Positions 27,260 through 34,871 of a stretch of 35,020 nucleotides of DNA are shown piece by piece. The position numbers and the translations under genes were made by a program. Source of the DNA: Gammaproteobacteria bacterium (lineage in GTDB: Bacteria > Pseudomonadota > Gammaproteobacteria > UBA6429 > Thiohalophilaceae). The stretch is taken from the NCBI GenBank assembly GCA_029881995.1, contig JAOULO010000037.1, positions 1 through 35,020 of the forward strand, read 5' to 3'. The notes under the pieces were generated by a model. It was not told the DNA's origin and did no database searches. It saw only the letters and a list, made by a program, of their open reading frames with translations. Each line of letters opens with the position of its first letter. Positions within the stretch are counted from its first letter, which is position 1.

Positions 27260-28456
27260 TCATATAGCGGATTTTAATGTATAACCTTTCAGGTACTCAG
27301 CAAACTCCTGTAATGCGACAATCCCGGTCTGCTCTGCCTCCTGGCACCAGGCCTGTAAACGCTGAATACGTCTATTTTGCTGAGTAGATGAATTTTGCCA
27401 AAGCATTTTTAACTGCTGTTTTAAACGATACACTGTTTCCAGTCGTTCATTTTGAGCCAGGATTTCCTCAATCAGCTTTTTCTGTTTACTCTCAGGCTGG
27501 ATATCTTCCCTTGTTAAAAACCGACTCACTTTTTGATACATATCTCTCAATTTTTCATTGGCACGCAAACACTCTTCATGCAGTACGGGTTTAACCACTT
27601 TCTGACCATACAGGCTCATGATATGGAAGCGATTACGCACCACGGCCCTCACTGTTTCCATATCAACCAGTTGCTTATTCATATCCAGCTCGACCCTAGG
27701 TGATACCTTATTGATCTTGACCAGTTTAAAGATTGAAAAAAGTCGAATATAAAACCAGCCAATATCAAGTTCCCACCATTTACTGGAAAGACGCGCTGAT
27801 GAGGCATGGGCATGGTGGTTATTATGAAGCTCTTCACCACCTACGATAATACCCCATGGAATTATATTCCTTGACGCGTCCTCGGTTTCATAATTCCGAT
27901 ATCCCCAGTAATGACCAATGCCATTAATTACCCCGGCAGCCCAGAATGGGATCCAGACCATTTGAATGGCAAAAATAGTTAGGCCGATAGCACCAAATAA
28001 GACCAGATCGATTAGCAACATAGTCAGAATCCCAGCCAGAGGAATTCGACCATATATTTTCCTTTCTAACCAATCATCAGGAGTGCCATTACCATACTTA
28101 TCCATGGTGGACTGCTGACTGGTGGCTTCACGGTAGACTTCACGTCCCTGCCATAACACCCGTCGAATACCCATAATCTGTGGACTATGCGGGTCTTCCT
28201 CTGTTTCGCACTTGGCGTGATGTTTTCGATGAACGGCAACCCATTGTTTCGTCACAATACCCGTTGTAAGCCAGAGCCAAAAACGGAAGAAATGACTAAG
28301 CACCGGGTTTAAACTCAATGAATTATGTGATTGATGGCGATGCAGAAAAACAGTGACAGCGATTATGGTGATGTGGGTCAAACCCAGTGCTGTTAACACA
28401 TAGCCCCATACTGGCAATTGTACCTGGCCCTGTAAGATGGTCATCAATAATTCCAT
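27260..28456 (-). CDS. Membrane acyl-lipid/acyl-CoA delta-9-type fatty acid desaturase (DesB-like)
   Basis: A di-iron integral-membrane desaturase that puts a cis double bond into saturated acyl chains under aerobic conditions. The protein is 398 residues. The three histidine boxes are present: HRHQSH, HRKHH and HNNHH. The hydrophobic helices lie between them. After the third box (HAHASSARLSSKWWELDIGW) comes a helical, charged C-terminal region of about 150 residues, as in Pseudomonas DesB (about 394 residues, from memory). GAGG lies 7-8 bp before the ATG, and a Fur-box-like sequence lies about 45 bp upstream. It follows yaeQ on the same strand after a 126-bp gap. Confidence 0.9.
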   Translation of the reverse strand: MELLMTILQGQVQLPVWGYVLTALGLTHITIIAVTVFLHRHQSHNSLSLNPVLSHFFRFWLWLTTGIVTKQWVAVHRKHHAKCETEEDPHSPQIMGIRRVLWQGREVYREATSQQSTMDKYGNGTPDDWLERKIYGRIPLAGILTMLLIDLVLFGAIGLTIFAIQMVWIPFWAAGVINGIGHYWGYRNYETEDASRNIIPWGIIVGGEELHNNHHAHASSARLSSKWWELDIGWFYIRLFSIFKLVKINKVSPRVELDMNKQLVDMETVRAVVRNRFHIMSLYGQKVVKPVLHEECLRANEKLRDMYQKVSRFLTREDIQPESKQKKLIEEILAQNERLETVYRLKQQLKMLWQNSSTQQNRRIQRLQAWCQEAEQTGIVALQEFAEYLKGYTLKSAI

Positions 28457-28490
28457 GGCTTACCTCAATTTATTTTATTTATTAGAGATT

Positions 28491-28509
28491 GATAAAGAAT
28501 GAGAATCAT
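28491..28509. promoter_or_regulatory. Possible Fur-box-like operator upstream of the desaturase gene
   Basis: GATAAAGAATGAGAATCAT contains AATGAGAATCAT, which matches 11 of 12 core bases of the Fur consensus (AATGATAATCAT). The flanks match less well. It sits 35-53 bp upstream of the desaturase ATG, a usual operator position, and the gene product is an iron enzyme. The motif is AT-rich, so chance cannot be excluded. Confidence 0.35.
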
Positions 28510-28582
28510 ACCCTGTGTTAATGTCAGACTCCATATTATTTATCGGCCAATTTTTTCAATACTAAATATTTGCAACTACAAT

Positions 28583-29125
28583 TTAGTCTGCTTTTAATAC
28601 CTCCACCCGAAACTGGACAGTCTGTTGCCCATCAGTCAGCATAATTTCATCATCCTGAATCGTGCATTGTAGGTGCATTGTCCGTTGAACAAACTCGGTT
28701 AGTGCCTGACATGGTTCCGCAGGTATTCGGTAAATAGATAATTTGTCCATTTGTTTAAGTTTACGTTGGTGGTTATGCCACCAATTGTCCACTTCATTAT
28801 TTCCATAACAATAAACGCATACACGTCTTGAACGTCCAGCAGCCTTTCTTAGTCGTTTTTCATCAGGCTGTCCAACTTCTATCCATAGCTCAATTTCATC
28901 GACCATATTCTTCAACCACAGATCTGGCTCGTCTTCCGTACTCAGCCCTTTACCAAAACTCAATCCCTCCTGGGCATGTAAAATAAATGCCATCAATCGA
29001 ACCATCATTCTTTCATCGGTTTCTGAGGGGTGACGGGCCAACGTCAAAGAAAAATTTTCATAAAAATGCCGATCCAGATCGGCAATTTGGATATCTGCCT
29101 TAAATACACTCGATTTCAATGCCAT
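28583..29125 (-). CDS. yaeQ: YaeQ family protein
   Basis: A 180-residue protein with the family start MALKSSVFKADIQIADLDRH and the blocks RLMAFILHAQEGLSFGKGLS, DEIELWIEVGQPDEKRLRKA and VCVYCYGN. YaeQ has a fold related to PD-(D/E)XK nucleases. It was found as a multicopy suppressor of rfaH-dependent expression defects in E. coli, but its biochemical role is not settled. The E-x-W-I-E-x-G-x-P core expected for the fold is present. It starts 12 bp after the VOC gene and forms an operon with it. Confidence 0.92.
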   Translation of the reverse strand: MALKSSVFKADIQIADLDRHFYENFSLTLARHPSETDERMMVRLMAFILHAQEGLSFGKGLSTEDEPDLWLKNMVDEIELWIEVGQPDEKRLRKAAGRSRRVCVYCYGNNEVDNWWHNHQRKLKQMDKLSIYRIPAEPCQALTEFVQRTMHLQCTIQDDEIMLTDGQQTVQFRVEVLKAD

Positions 29126-29137
29126 AAATTGACTTCT

Positions 29138-29581
29138 TTATAAATTCAGAGGCTTGACAGGAGCTTCCATCCAGGATGGATCATTACGCCAGTCATAGTT
29201 AGGGTTATCAACATATAATTCAATTTCATTGCCATCTGGATCACGAAGATAAAGACTCTGGCTCACCATATGATCAGACATGCCATCAACCGGGTAATTC
29301 ATATCCTGCAATTGCTGATATTTCTGTTGTAAAACTTCTATACCATCACCTATTTTCCAGCCAACATGATACAGACCTATACGTCTGCCACTCATTGGGC
29401 CTTCAGCATCACCAACCTGTATTAATAATAACTCATGATGAGTTTGTCCCCCACTGAGTATGACTGCCTGATCATTAAAAATGCTTCCCTTGACAGTCAA
29501 TCCAACAATCTCTGAATAAAATTCAACAGAACGTTTGAGTTCACGAACATAAAACACAACATGTCCCAATTCAGCCATCAT
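29138..29581 (-). CDS. VOC superfamily (glyoxalase/dioxygenase-fold) metalloprotein
   Basis: A 147-residue protein of two paired beta-alpha-beta-beta-beta modules. Likely metal ligands are His in LGHVVFYV, His in GLYHVGWKIG and Glu in GNEIELYVDN. YLRDPDGNEIELYVDNP is typical of catechol-2,3-dioxygenase-like VOC proteins. The substrate is unknown: extradiol cleavage, glyoxalase-type or resistance activities all use this fold. GGAG before the start sits 3 bp from the first ATG and 6 bp from the second (29578), so translation may begin at the second Met. Confidence 0.85.
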   Translation of the reverse strand: MMAELGHVVFYVRELKRSVEFYSEIVGLTVKGSIFNDQAVILSGGQTHHELLLIQVGDAEGPMSGRRIGLYHVGWKIGDGIEVLQQKYQQLQDMNYPVDGMSDHMVSQSLYLRDPDGNEIELYVDNPNYDWRNDPSWMEAPVKPLNL

Positions 29582-29623
29582 ATTCTCCAGCGCTTAGATT
29601 AAGCACCTATTATTATTCACATG

Positions 29624-30541
29624 TTATGTTTGCACCAAGCCAAACCAGATCCCCAGTGTTATAAAGCTAAGCGCAGTTGAAACCGTTACAGATGCCGCAT
29701 AGACAACTGAATTCAAACCATACCTGTCACACAACATAATACCAATCACCATGCTTGGCATGGCAGCTTCGAGAATAACGACCTGTTTTACCATGCCCTG
29801 CATACCCAATGCCGTTGCCAATACCATGGCTACGACAGGCATGAAAAACAATTTGACCCCAAGTACAGGAATAATTGAACGCATCTGTTTTAAATGTTCC
29901 TGTTTGATATATAGACTCAGCCCAAGAGAAATCAACATTAAGGGGATAACACCATTGGCCAGGGTTTGCAGCCAGGTCTTTATTCCACCTGGCATAGGTA
30001 CATCAGAGAGATTCAACACAACCGCCAGTGTGGCTGCCCATAGTGCAGGAATTTTTAATAAATCATTAAAATTTAAATTTTTCTGTCCCTGATTACCGTT
30101 ACGCATGGCAATCCAAACACCTATAGTCAATAGCAATGGTGTATTGGCAAATAAGTCATACTGGATCACCATGCTGCGTGATGCATCGCCCAGTGTGGCT
30201 TCCAGTACTGGTAACCCCAGATAAGTGGCATTAGGAAAGGCCGCTGCAAGGATAGCTGCGCCTCTAGTTGGACGATCCATATCACAGGCATTACATAAGC
30301 CATGCATTAAAACCAGGGAAACCAGGATTGAAACGCTCGCCACGAACGCAATTTTAAAGGAGTCTGTTCCCAGAGGGGCCTGCCAGAGTACCATTAAGAC
30401 CAGGGCAGGCAATAGTAGATAATAAACCAGGCCAGTTAATGCCGTGCGAGTGCTAACTGCATCCAGCCCTCCCGGTCTGGCATAGCGCCATACTACTCCA
30501 CAAAGGATCAGAGCCCCCATTTGTAGCAAAGAATCAAACAT
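29624..30541 (-). CDS. AEC family (auxin efflux carrier-type) permease
   Basis: A 305-residue polytopic membrane protein of about ten helices, with the AEC pattern. The N-terminal half has LVYYLLLPALVLMVL. Conserved central segments include AAILAAAFPNATYLGLPVLE. The C-terminal half has LMLISLGLSLYIK and LEAAMPSMVIGIMLCDRYG. Bacterial AEC members export or exchange carboxylates such as malate and malonate. The substrate here is not deducible. AGGA precedes its ATG. It is on the same strand as the CBS gene upstream, 55 bp apart. Confidence 0.9.
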   Translation of the reverse strand: MFDSLLQMGALILCGVVWRYARPGGLDAVSTRTALTGLVYYLLLPALVLMVLWQAPLGTDSFKIAFVASVSILVSLVLMHGLCNACDMDRPTRGAAILAAAFPNATYLGLPVLEATLGDASRSMVIQYDLFANTPLLLTIGVWIAMRNGNQGQKNLNFNDLLKIPALWAATLAVVLNLSDVPMPGGIKTWLQTLANGVIPLMLISLGLSLYIKQEHLKQMRSIIPVLGVKLFFMPVVAMVLATALGMQGMVKQVVILEAAMPSMVIGIMLCDRYGLNSVVYAASVTVSTALSFITLGIWFGLVQT

Positions 30542-30596
30542 GGCTTGATCCTGTCTCGATCAGAAATGAATTACAAGGAATAAAACTGGCTATTTA

Positions 30597-31037
30597 TTAA
30601 TATGATTCCTGCCAGGTTACCGTGTGCTCCAGTTGCTTTATCCGGTCTTCCTGTTCCTGAATAATAACTTTGACTACGTCACTGATGGAAATCATCCCAA
30701 CCAGTGATTCCCCATCCAGTACCGGCATGTGTCGAATATGATGTTTACCCATGACCAACATACAGCTGGATACATCATCATCAGGTATAGTATGGTAAAC
30801 ATGTGATGTCATTATGTCCTTGACCCGGGTTTCCTTTGAAGAACGCCCTTTTAAAATGACCTTGCGGGCATAATCACGTTCTGAAATGATTCCAGCTAAT
30901 CGTCCCTGTGAAACAACAGCTAGAGCACCTGCTCCCTTATCATCCATCATCTTGATAGCATCATAGACAGATTGTTCAGGGCTGACGGACCAGACATCTG
31001 TTCCCTTATTTTTTAATATTTCAGCCACGGTAGACAT
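30597..31037 (-). CDS. Protein of two tandem CBS domains
   Basis: A 146-residue protein made only of a Bateman module. CBS1 is about residues 1-60 (VWSVSPEQSVYDAIKMMDDK, GAGALAVV, LAGIISERDYARKVIL) and CBS2 about 70-140 (HTIPDDDVSSCMLVMGKHHI, RHMPVLDG, LVGMISISDVVKVII). Such stand-alone proteins bind adenine nucleotides and act as energy or redox sensors on partner enzymes. The ATG at 31037 has GGAG 7 bp upstream, while the one at 31055 does not. It lies 76 bp downstream of the sheath-like gene on the same strand. No partner is identified. Confidence 0.9.
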   Translation of the reverse strand: MSTVAEILKNKGTDVWSVSPEQSVYDAIKMMDDKGAGALAVVSQGRLAGIISERDYARKVILKGRSSKETRVKDIMTSHVYHTIPDDDVSSCMLVMGKHHIRHMPVLDGESLVGMISISDVVKVIIQEQEDRIKQLEHTVTWQESY

Positions 31038-31113
31038 CTCAATTCTCCATATCAAGGATAAAATGTCCTTAAAGTATAGAAGGCCTGAAATGCCTTACCA
31101 GTGTAATTTGATT

Positions 31114-32646
31114 TCAAACTGCCAGAGAATGGAAATCTCCTGATCGAATAGAATCTTTATTTTTAACTGACCAGAGTGGAATCAGGCCCTGCTGGAGGAC
31201 TCGTCTCCCTCCCTGTTCCGTTAATTGTACTTCAGCACAGGGCTTGGCAGTCTGTTCACCTTCTTCAATATAAAAATGCAATGGTAAACGCTCTATTTGA
31301 TGGGCATCGGCAGGATTCATATCCCAGCCTGAATGGGAAAAAGCCCGTGCCAGTTGCTCGGCTTTAATAAAGGCACCATTCCCCCATAGATAACAGCTAT
31401 GACAATGAACCTCGGGCATCTCTTCAAAGGCAAAGGACTCAATCGGTTTGGATTTTTGACCATAGGGTACGCGCAATAAAAAGCCTGGCACGACCATAGA
31501 CAGGTATTCTGCTTCATCAGAATCTCTTAATAACGACCATGCCGTTTGCACTTCGGGTTCAAGCTGATAGTTCCAGTCATCCACATCCGGTGTAACCGCG
31601 AAGGATTCACATCCAACCAGAGTTTCCCTGGCCCCTGTAATAAAGAGAGCCCTGGCCTTTCTTGCCACAGCACCCATTTGCAACAGAGTCATAATGTCTT
31701 CCACCCTATCAGTATATTGATAATTACCAACGATAAGCCCCCATGGCACATCACCGGGTGCCGGATCACAGAAACGTCGATACAGTCCTGTTTGCGTTAT
31801 ATTGTCATCCGACAGATCAACTTCAATTTCATGGCTGGCTGCATCCAGAATAAATAATTTAAGTTTACGACCGGTTTCTATACGTCGAATCATAAATGCC
31901 AGTGAACGCCAGCTGGCTTCCATGGCCTGAAAATCAGGGTGGTGCAATATAAATTGCATGTGGGCCGCTATGGCCTGTTCTACCGCGGCCACCATTTCAT
32001 CCTGTCTGGGATCGCTTCTGGGTTCTATATAGGGGGCAACGATCTGCTTCAGTAACTTATCTACCAGTTCAGATCCTGTATCTCGATTCTGACTATGCGG
32101 ATTTTCCTGTGAGGTCGCTAATATGGAGTCCAGTATGTTGATACTACTCACATCGGAAGAAACTTCAGAACCTTTCTTTGTATCTTTGGTTTCAAACCCC
32201 GACCACTGCTGTAATTCAGCTGCGGCTTCTGCAAAGGTCTTATTATTCTTTAAGCGACGGTGTAATGACCGAAGCTGGGCAAATATTTCAACATTCTCAA
32301 ATAGCTGGTCGGGATGAAAGTCATCCAGTTCCCGGATAGGGATTTCAATCGGTTCTTCTGCATCATCATCCAGCCAGAGTTGTAGATTAATATCAAAACC
32401 AGCAAGGACTTCATCAAGATTATCACGATCGATTTCTATAAATCTTCGCTTTGCAATACCGTTAACATCGTAGTTCTGACTGTTATCCCTGCCACTAAAG
32501 TCTCCTAATATTGCAATAAAAAAAGGATCATCAGAAGCACCTTGTATTTCCTGTCTGTCGTTTATTTCATGATTGGCTGCTTTGTCCTTACCAGCCTGGT
32601 GAATGTTCATTTCGAATCCCGTTCGATATTTCCTGCTATCAGACAT
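31114..32646 (-). CDS. Orphan TssB-TssC (VipA-VipB)-like contractile sheath fusion protein
   Basis: A 510-residue protein. Residues about 41-150 match the small sheath subunit TssB/VipA: FFIAILGDFSGR, KRRFIEIDRDNLDEVLAG, and ELDDFHPDQLFENVEIFAQL. A polar linker spans about 151-190. Residues about 191-510 match the large subunit TssC/VipB: HHPDFQAMEASWRSLAFMIR, WGLIVGNYQY, VPGFLLRVPYG followed by FAFEEMP, and YLWGNGAF. In type VI secretion systems these are two genes whose products interlock to make the contractile sheath. Here they are one chain. No tssA, hcp, tssE-M, clpV or vgrG is in the window, and the neighbours are a DUF454 membrane protein and a CBS protein. It is intact, with GGTGTCGGG just before the ATG. 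Whether it forms sheaths is unknown. Confidence 0.82.
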   Translation of the reverse strand: MSDSRKYRTGFEMNIHQAGKDKAANHEINDRQEIQGASDDPFFIAILGDFSGRDNSQNYDVNGIAKRRFIEIDRDNLDEVLAGFDINLQLWLDDDAEEPIEIPIRELDDFHPDQLFENVEIFAQLRSLHRRLKNNKTFAEAAAELQQWSGFETKDTKKGSEVSSDVSSINILDSILATSQENPHSQNRDTGSELVDKLLKQIVAPYIEPRSDPRQDEMVAAVEQAIAAHMQFILHHPDFQAMEASWRSLAFMIRRIETGRKLKLFILDAASHEIEVDLSDDNITQTGLYRRFCDPAPGDVPWGLIVGNYQYTDRVEDIMTLLQMGAVARKARALFITGARETLVGCESFAVTPDVDDWNYQLEPEVQTAWSLLRDSDEAEYLSMVVPGFLLRVPYGQKSKPIESFAFEEMPEVHCHSCYLWGNGAFIKAEQLARAFSHSGWDMNPADAHQIERLPLHFYIEEGEQTAKPCAEVQLTEQGGRRVLQQGLIPLWSVKNKDSIRSGDFHSLAV

Positions 32647-32708
32647 CCCGACACCTTTATTTTATTGTTATTGAAATCACATGGCTTAGTATCGTAAATC
32701 AAACTATG

Positions 32709-33071
32709 TCAATCATCACCTGTATTCGCCGGTGGATAAGAGGGTTTACTGAGAATAAACCAGATTGCATAGGCCATGATAAGCACCGTTATTACTATCC
32801 CCCACAAGGGGACAGGGGACCAGAAAATGATATAAATCAGGCTGGCAGTCATCATGCTAATAGAGGCAAGCTTGGCCAGGGGAGGAATGACTCTGTGTTC
32901 CTGCCACTTATGCAGGGGTGGACCAAAGATACGATGGTTATACAGCCAGTAATGAAAGCGATCTGAGCTCTTGGAAAACATCCACAGGGCAAGAATCATA
33001 AAGGGCGTAGTCGGCAAAACAGGCAGGAAGGCACCTACGACACCGGTACCCACAAAGACCCAGCCCATCAC
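32709..33071 (-). CDS. DUF454 (YbaN-type) inner-membrane protein
   Basis: A small membrane protein of about 120 residues with the family block GVVGAFLPVLPTTPFMILAL, then WMFSKSSDRFHYWLYNHRIFGP. Two further hydrophobic segments lie near the C-terminus (SMMTASLIYIIFWSPVP; WGIVITVLIMAYAIWFIL). Its function is unknown. The first ATG/GTG pair (33068/33071) has no ribosome site. The frame stays open upstream, and a CTG at 33089 has AGGAAG about 9 bp before it. That start would add LKPFYI, restoring the N-terminal helix expected from E. coli YbaN. The true start may therefore be CTG at 33089. Confidence 0.82.
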   Translation of the reverse strand: MMGWVFVGTGVVGAFLPVLPTTPFMILALWMFSKSSDRFHYWLYNHRIFGPPLHKWQEHRVIPPLAKLASISMMTASLIYIIFWSPVPLWGIVITVLIMAYAIWFILSKPSYPPANTGDD

Positions 33072-33189
33072 GATATAAAATGGTTTCAGCGCACTCTTCC
33101 TGATTTCAACAAATTTGATCCCAGCCGGACAAATTACTTAAGTTGTTGAATTAGTTATAGACGCCAGGCCTATTACTAACAAGCCCGGT

Positions 33190-34359
33190 TCAGCTCGCGG
33201 GCCAGTCACTGGTCTTAATACCCTCACCCAGATCGGCCTCTATCAGCCGTTGTCTGACCTCCAGTAATTTTTCAATAAGCTGAGGTTCCTTTTTCTCGTA
33301 AGCTGCGGCATCCGGCTTCCTGTTGACCACCACGCCCAGTAATTCGGTAATGGCATTACCAATCGAATTCTGACTGATGGTCACCACCAGTTTGCCCTCG
33401 TCATTACGGTAAATAAGCTGTTTAAAGGCCGGCTTCCAACGCAGGTCATTGGCATACTTGGCATCGGTAATACAGCGATCCCGAACCTTCTTGGCCGTTT
33501 TGAGAAAATCATTGTTGAATAACAGAATATTTTCCACCTGATCGGGGAAATAGGTATCTTTCGGCATGGGGGCATTACGGGTCGAAACCTGAGAAAAGAA
33601 AGTGCGATAAAAATCGATAAAGCCTTTCAGCACCTCATCATATTCCTTCCAGAAACGGATCTCCTTTAAAGCAGATACCCCACCTACAATCTCCCAGCTC
33701 GGCAAGCCATGGGGATAACCTGTGAGGGCCAGTTGTGAACCACCATTGACCACCGGTTTCAGAATATCCAGGTTGAGGCTGTTAAAGAAACGATGGTATA
33801 CCTCGCTCATGTATTTCTCGAACAGGCTGTGCTGACCACCATCGGTCAAATTGGGGTTATCAGGGTCAGCCAGTTTGGCCCCCCGTAGCTCTTCCATATC
33901 AAACACAATAAAATGGTTATGCAGCATACGAATACTGGGAACCCCGGGCGAGGTCAGGGGCCAGGTTGCATCCAGGCTAGCCTCACCTGCCAGTACCAAA
34001 TGGCTTTTTGGGTCTGGATATTTCTCCAACATAAACTCGATGAGGATCTGGTTCATTCGGTTCCAGACGTGCCGCACATTGTCAGGCACCTGGGTACGCC
34101 TTACCGGTCTACCCAGAGGATCGAGAATAACCTGGGAGGTATTGTAAATAATCGAGGTATCGAATTCGTTACTGTGCCCAAGTGCCTTACGGTACAACAG
34201 CAGGTTTTCCGGATTTCTTAACAGGCCATTATTGTTTACCAGATCGTTAAGGTTTTCCGCACTATTGAAAAACTCATTTGGCTTCATGCCTTCTGGCACA
34301 TCCAGGGGAATGGGTCTAAATGGGGTGATGATTTCGCGGGGTCCGGTCTGAATCGTCAT
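33190..34359 (-). CDS. Uncharacterised 389-residue soluble protein
   Basis: An intact 389-residue protein that I do not recognise. It has no signal peptide and no transmembrane helix, so it is probably cytoplasmic. Visible landmarks are a Pro-rich start (ITPFRPIPLDVPEG), a hydrophilic segment with HVWNRMNQILIEFMLEKYP, and a core reading GVPSIRMLHNHFIVFDMEEL whose H-N-H could bind metal or nucleotide. There is also a Gly/Pro loop (GGSQLALTGYPHGLPSWEIV), a helical aromatic region (FWKEYDEVLKGFIDFYRTFF), and a charged C-terminus. Codon use resembles its neighbours, so there is no sign of recent transfer. It stands alone: over 100 bp on each side lack a gene. Confidence 0.8.
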   Translation of the reverse strand: MTIQTGPREIITPFRPIPLDVPEGMKPNEFFNSAENLNDLVNNNGLLRNPENLLLYRKALGHSNEFDTSIIYNTSQVILDPLGRPVRRTQVPDNVRHVWNRMNQILIEFMLEKYPDPKSHLVLAGEASLDATWPLTSPGVPSIRMLHNHFIVFDMEELRGAKLADPDNPNLTDGGQHSLFEKYMSEVYHRFFNSLNLDILKPVVNGGSQLALTGYPHGLPSWEIVGGVSALKEIRFWKEYDEVLKGFIDFYRTFFSQVSTRNAPMPKDTYFPDQVENILLFNNDFLKTAKKVRDRCITDAKYANDLRWKPAFKQLIYRNDEGKLVVTISQNSIGNAITELLGVVVNRKPDAAAYEKKEPQLIEKLLEVRQRLIEADLGEGIKTSDWPAS

Positions 34360-34475
34360 ATTTGTTCTCTGTTACTGCAATATGACCCACAAGGTATACC
34401 GGTAACCCAGGCCCGTCACCTAAAAATAATTAATGCTGATATTGATTTAACCCTGAAATGACGAAAAACAACAGC

Positions 34476-34760
34476 TTATTCATCAAGCTTTAGCTCAGCC
34501 TCGATGAGCTGGCGCAGCTTGTCACGACAATTGGTGACCTTGCAGTCATTGGCATAACGACAATCTAGCTGGACATCCAGAACATATTCATCCTCAACGT
34601 CCAACATACAGACCAGGGCGATTTCTTCCTTTTCGGTCTGATTCGCGGCTTCCTGTAATAGTTTGATGGTGCTTTGCCCATCAACAAAACGTTTTCTTGC
34701 AAAATCAGCAATTTTATCAAAATCGTAATTGCCAAAACATCCTGGGCTACGATTAACCAT
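34476..34760 (-). CDS. Uncharacterised small cysteine-containing protein
   Basis: A 94-residue protein. The ATG at 34760 has AGGT six bases upstream, while a GTG three bases earlier is too close. It is acidic and soluble. It has an N-terminal Cys (SPGCFGNYDF), a central strand with LVCMLD and a C-terminal cluster DCRYANDCKVTNC (C-x5-C-x4-C). The cluster could bind a metal or form disulfides. I do not recognise the family. It is on the same strand as the 389-residue protein gene, 116 bp upstream of it. Confidence 0.7.
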   Translation of the reverse strand: MVNRSPGCFGNYDFDKIADFARKRFVDGQSTIKLLQEAANQTEKEEIALVCMLDVEDEYVLDVQLDCRYANDCKVTNCRDKLRQLIEAELKLDE

Positions 34761-34871
34761 CACTCTACCTGCCTGAAAAATATTTCTATAGTTTTATTAG
34801 CGTCAGCTTTGAAAATATATTCAGTCCTGGGTTTAGAAAAATGACGCAGGTCAACATTTGTTGAATGACTC

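Noticed and set aside
33182-33202. GCCCG/CGGGC stem at the end of the 389-residue protein gene as a terminator
   Set aside because: Only five pairs, a ten-base loop containing the stop codon, and no real T-run.
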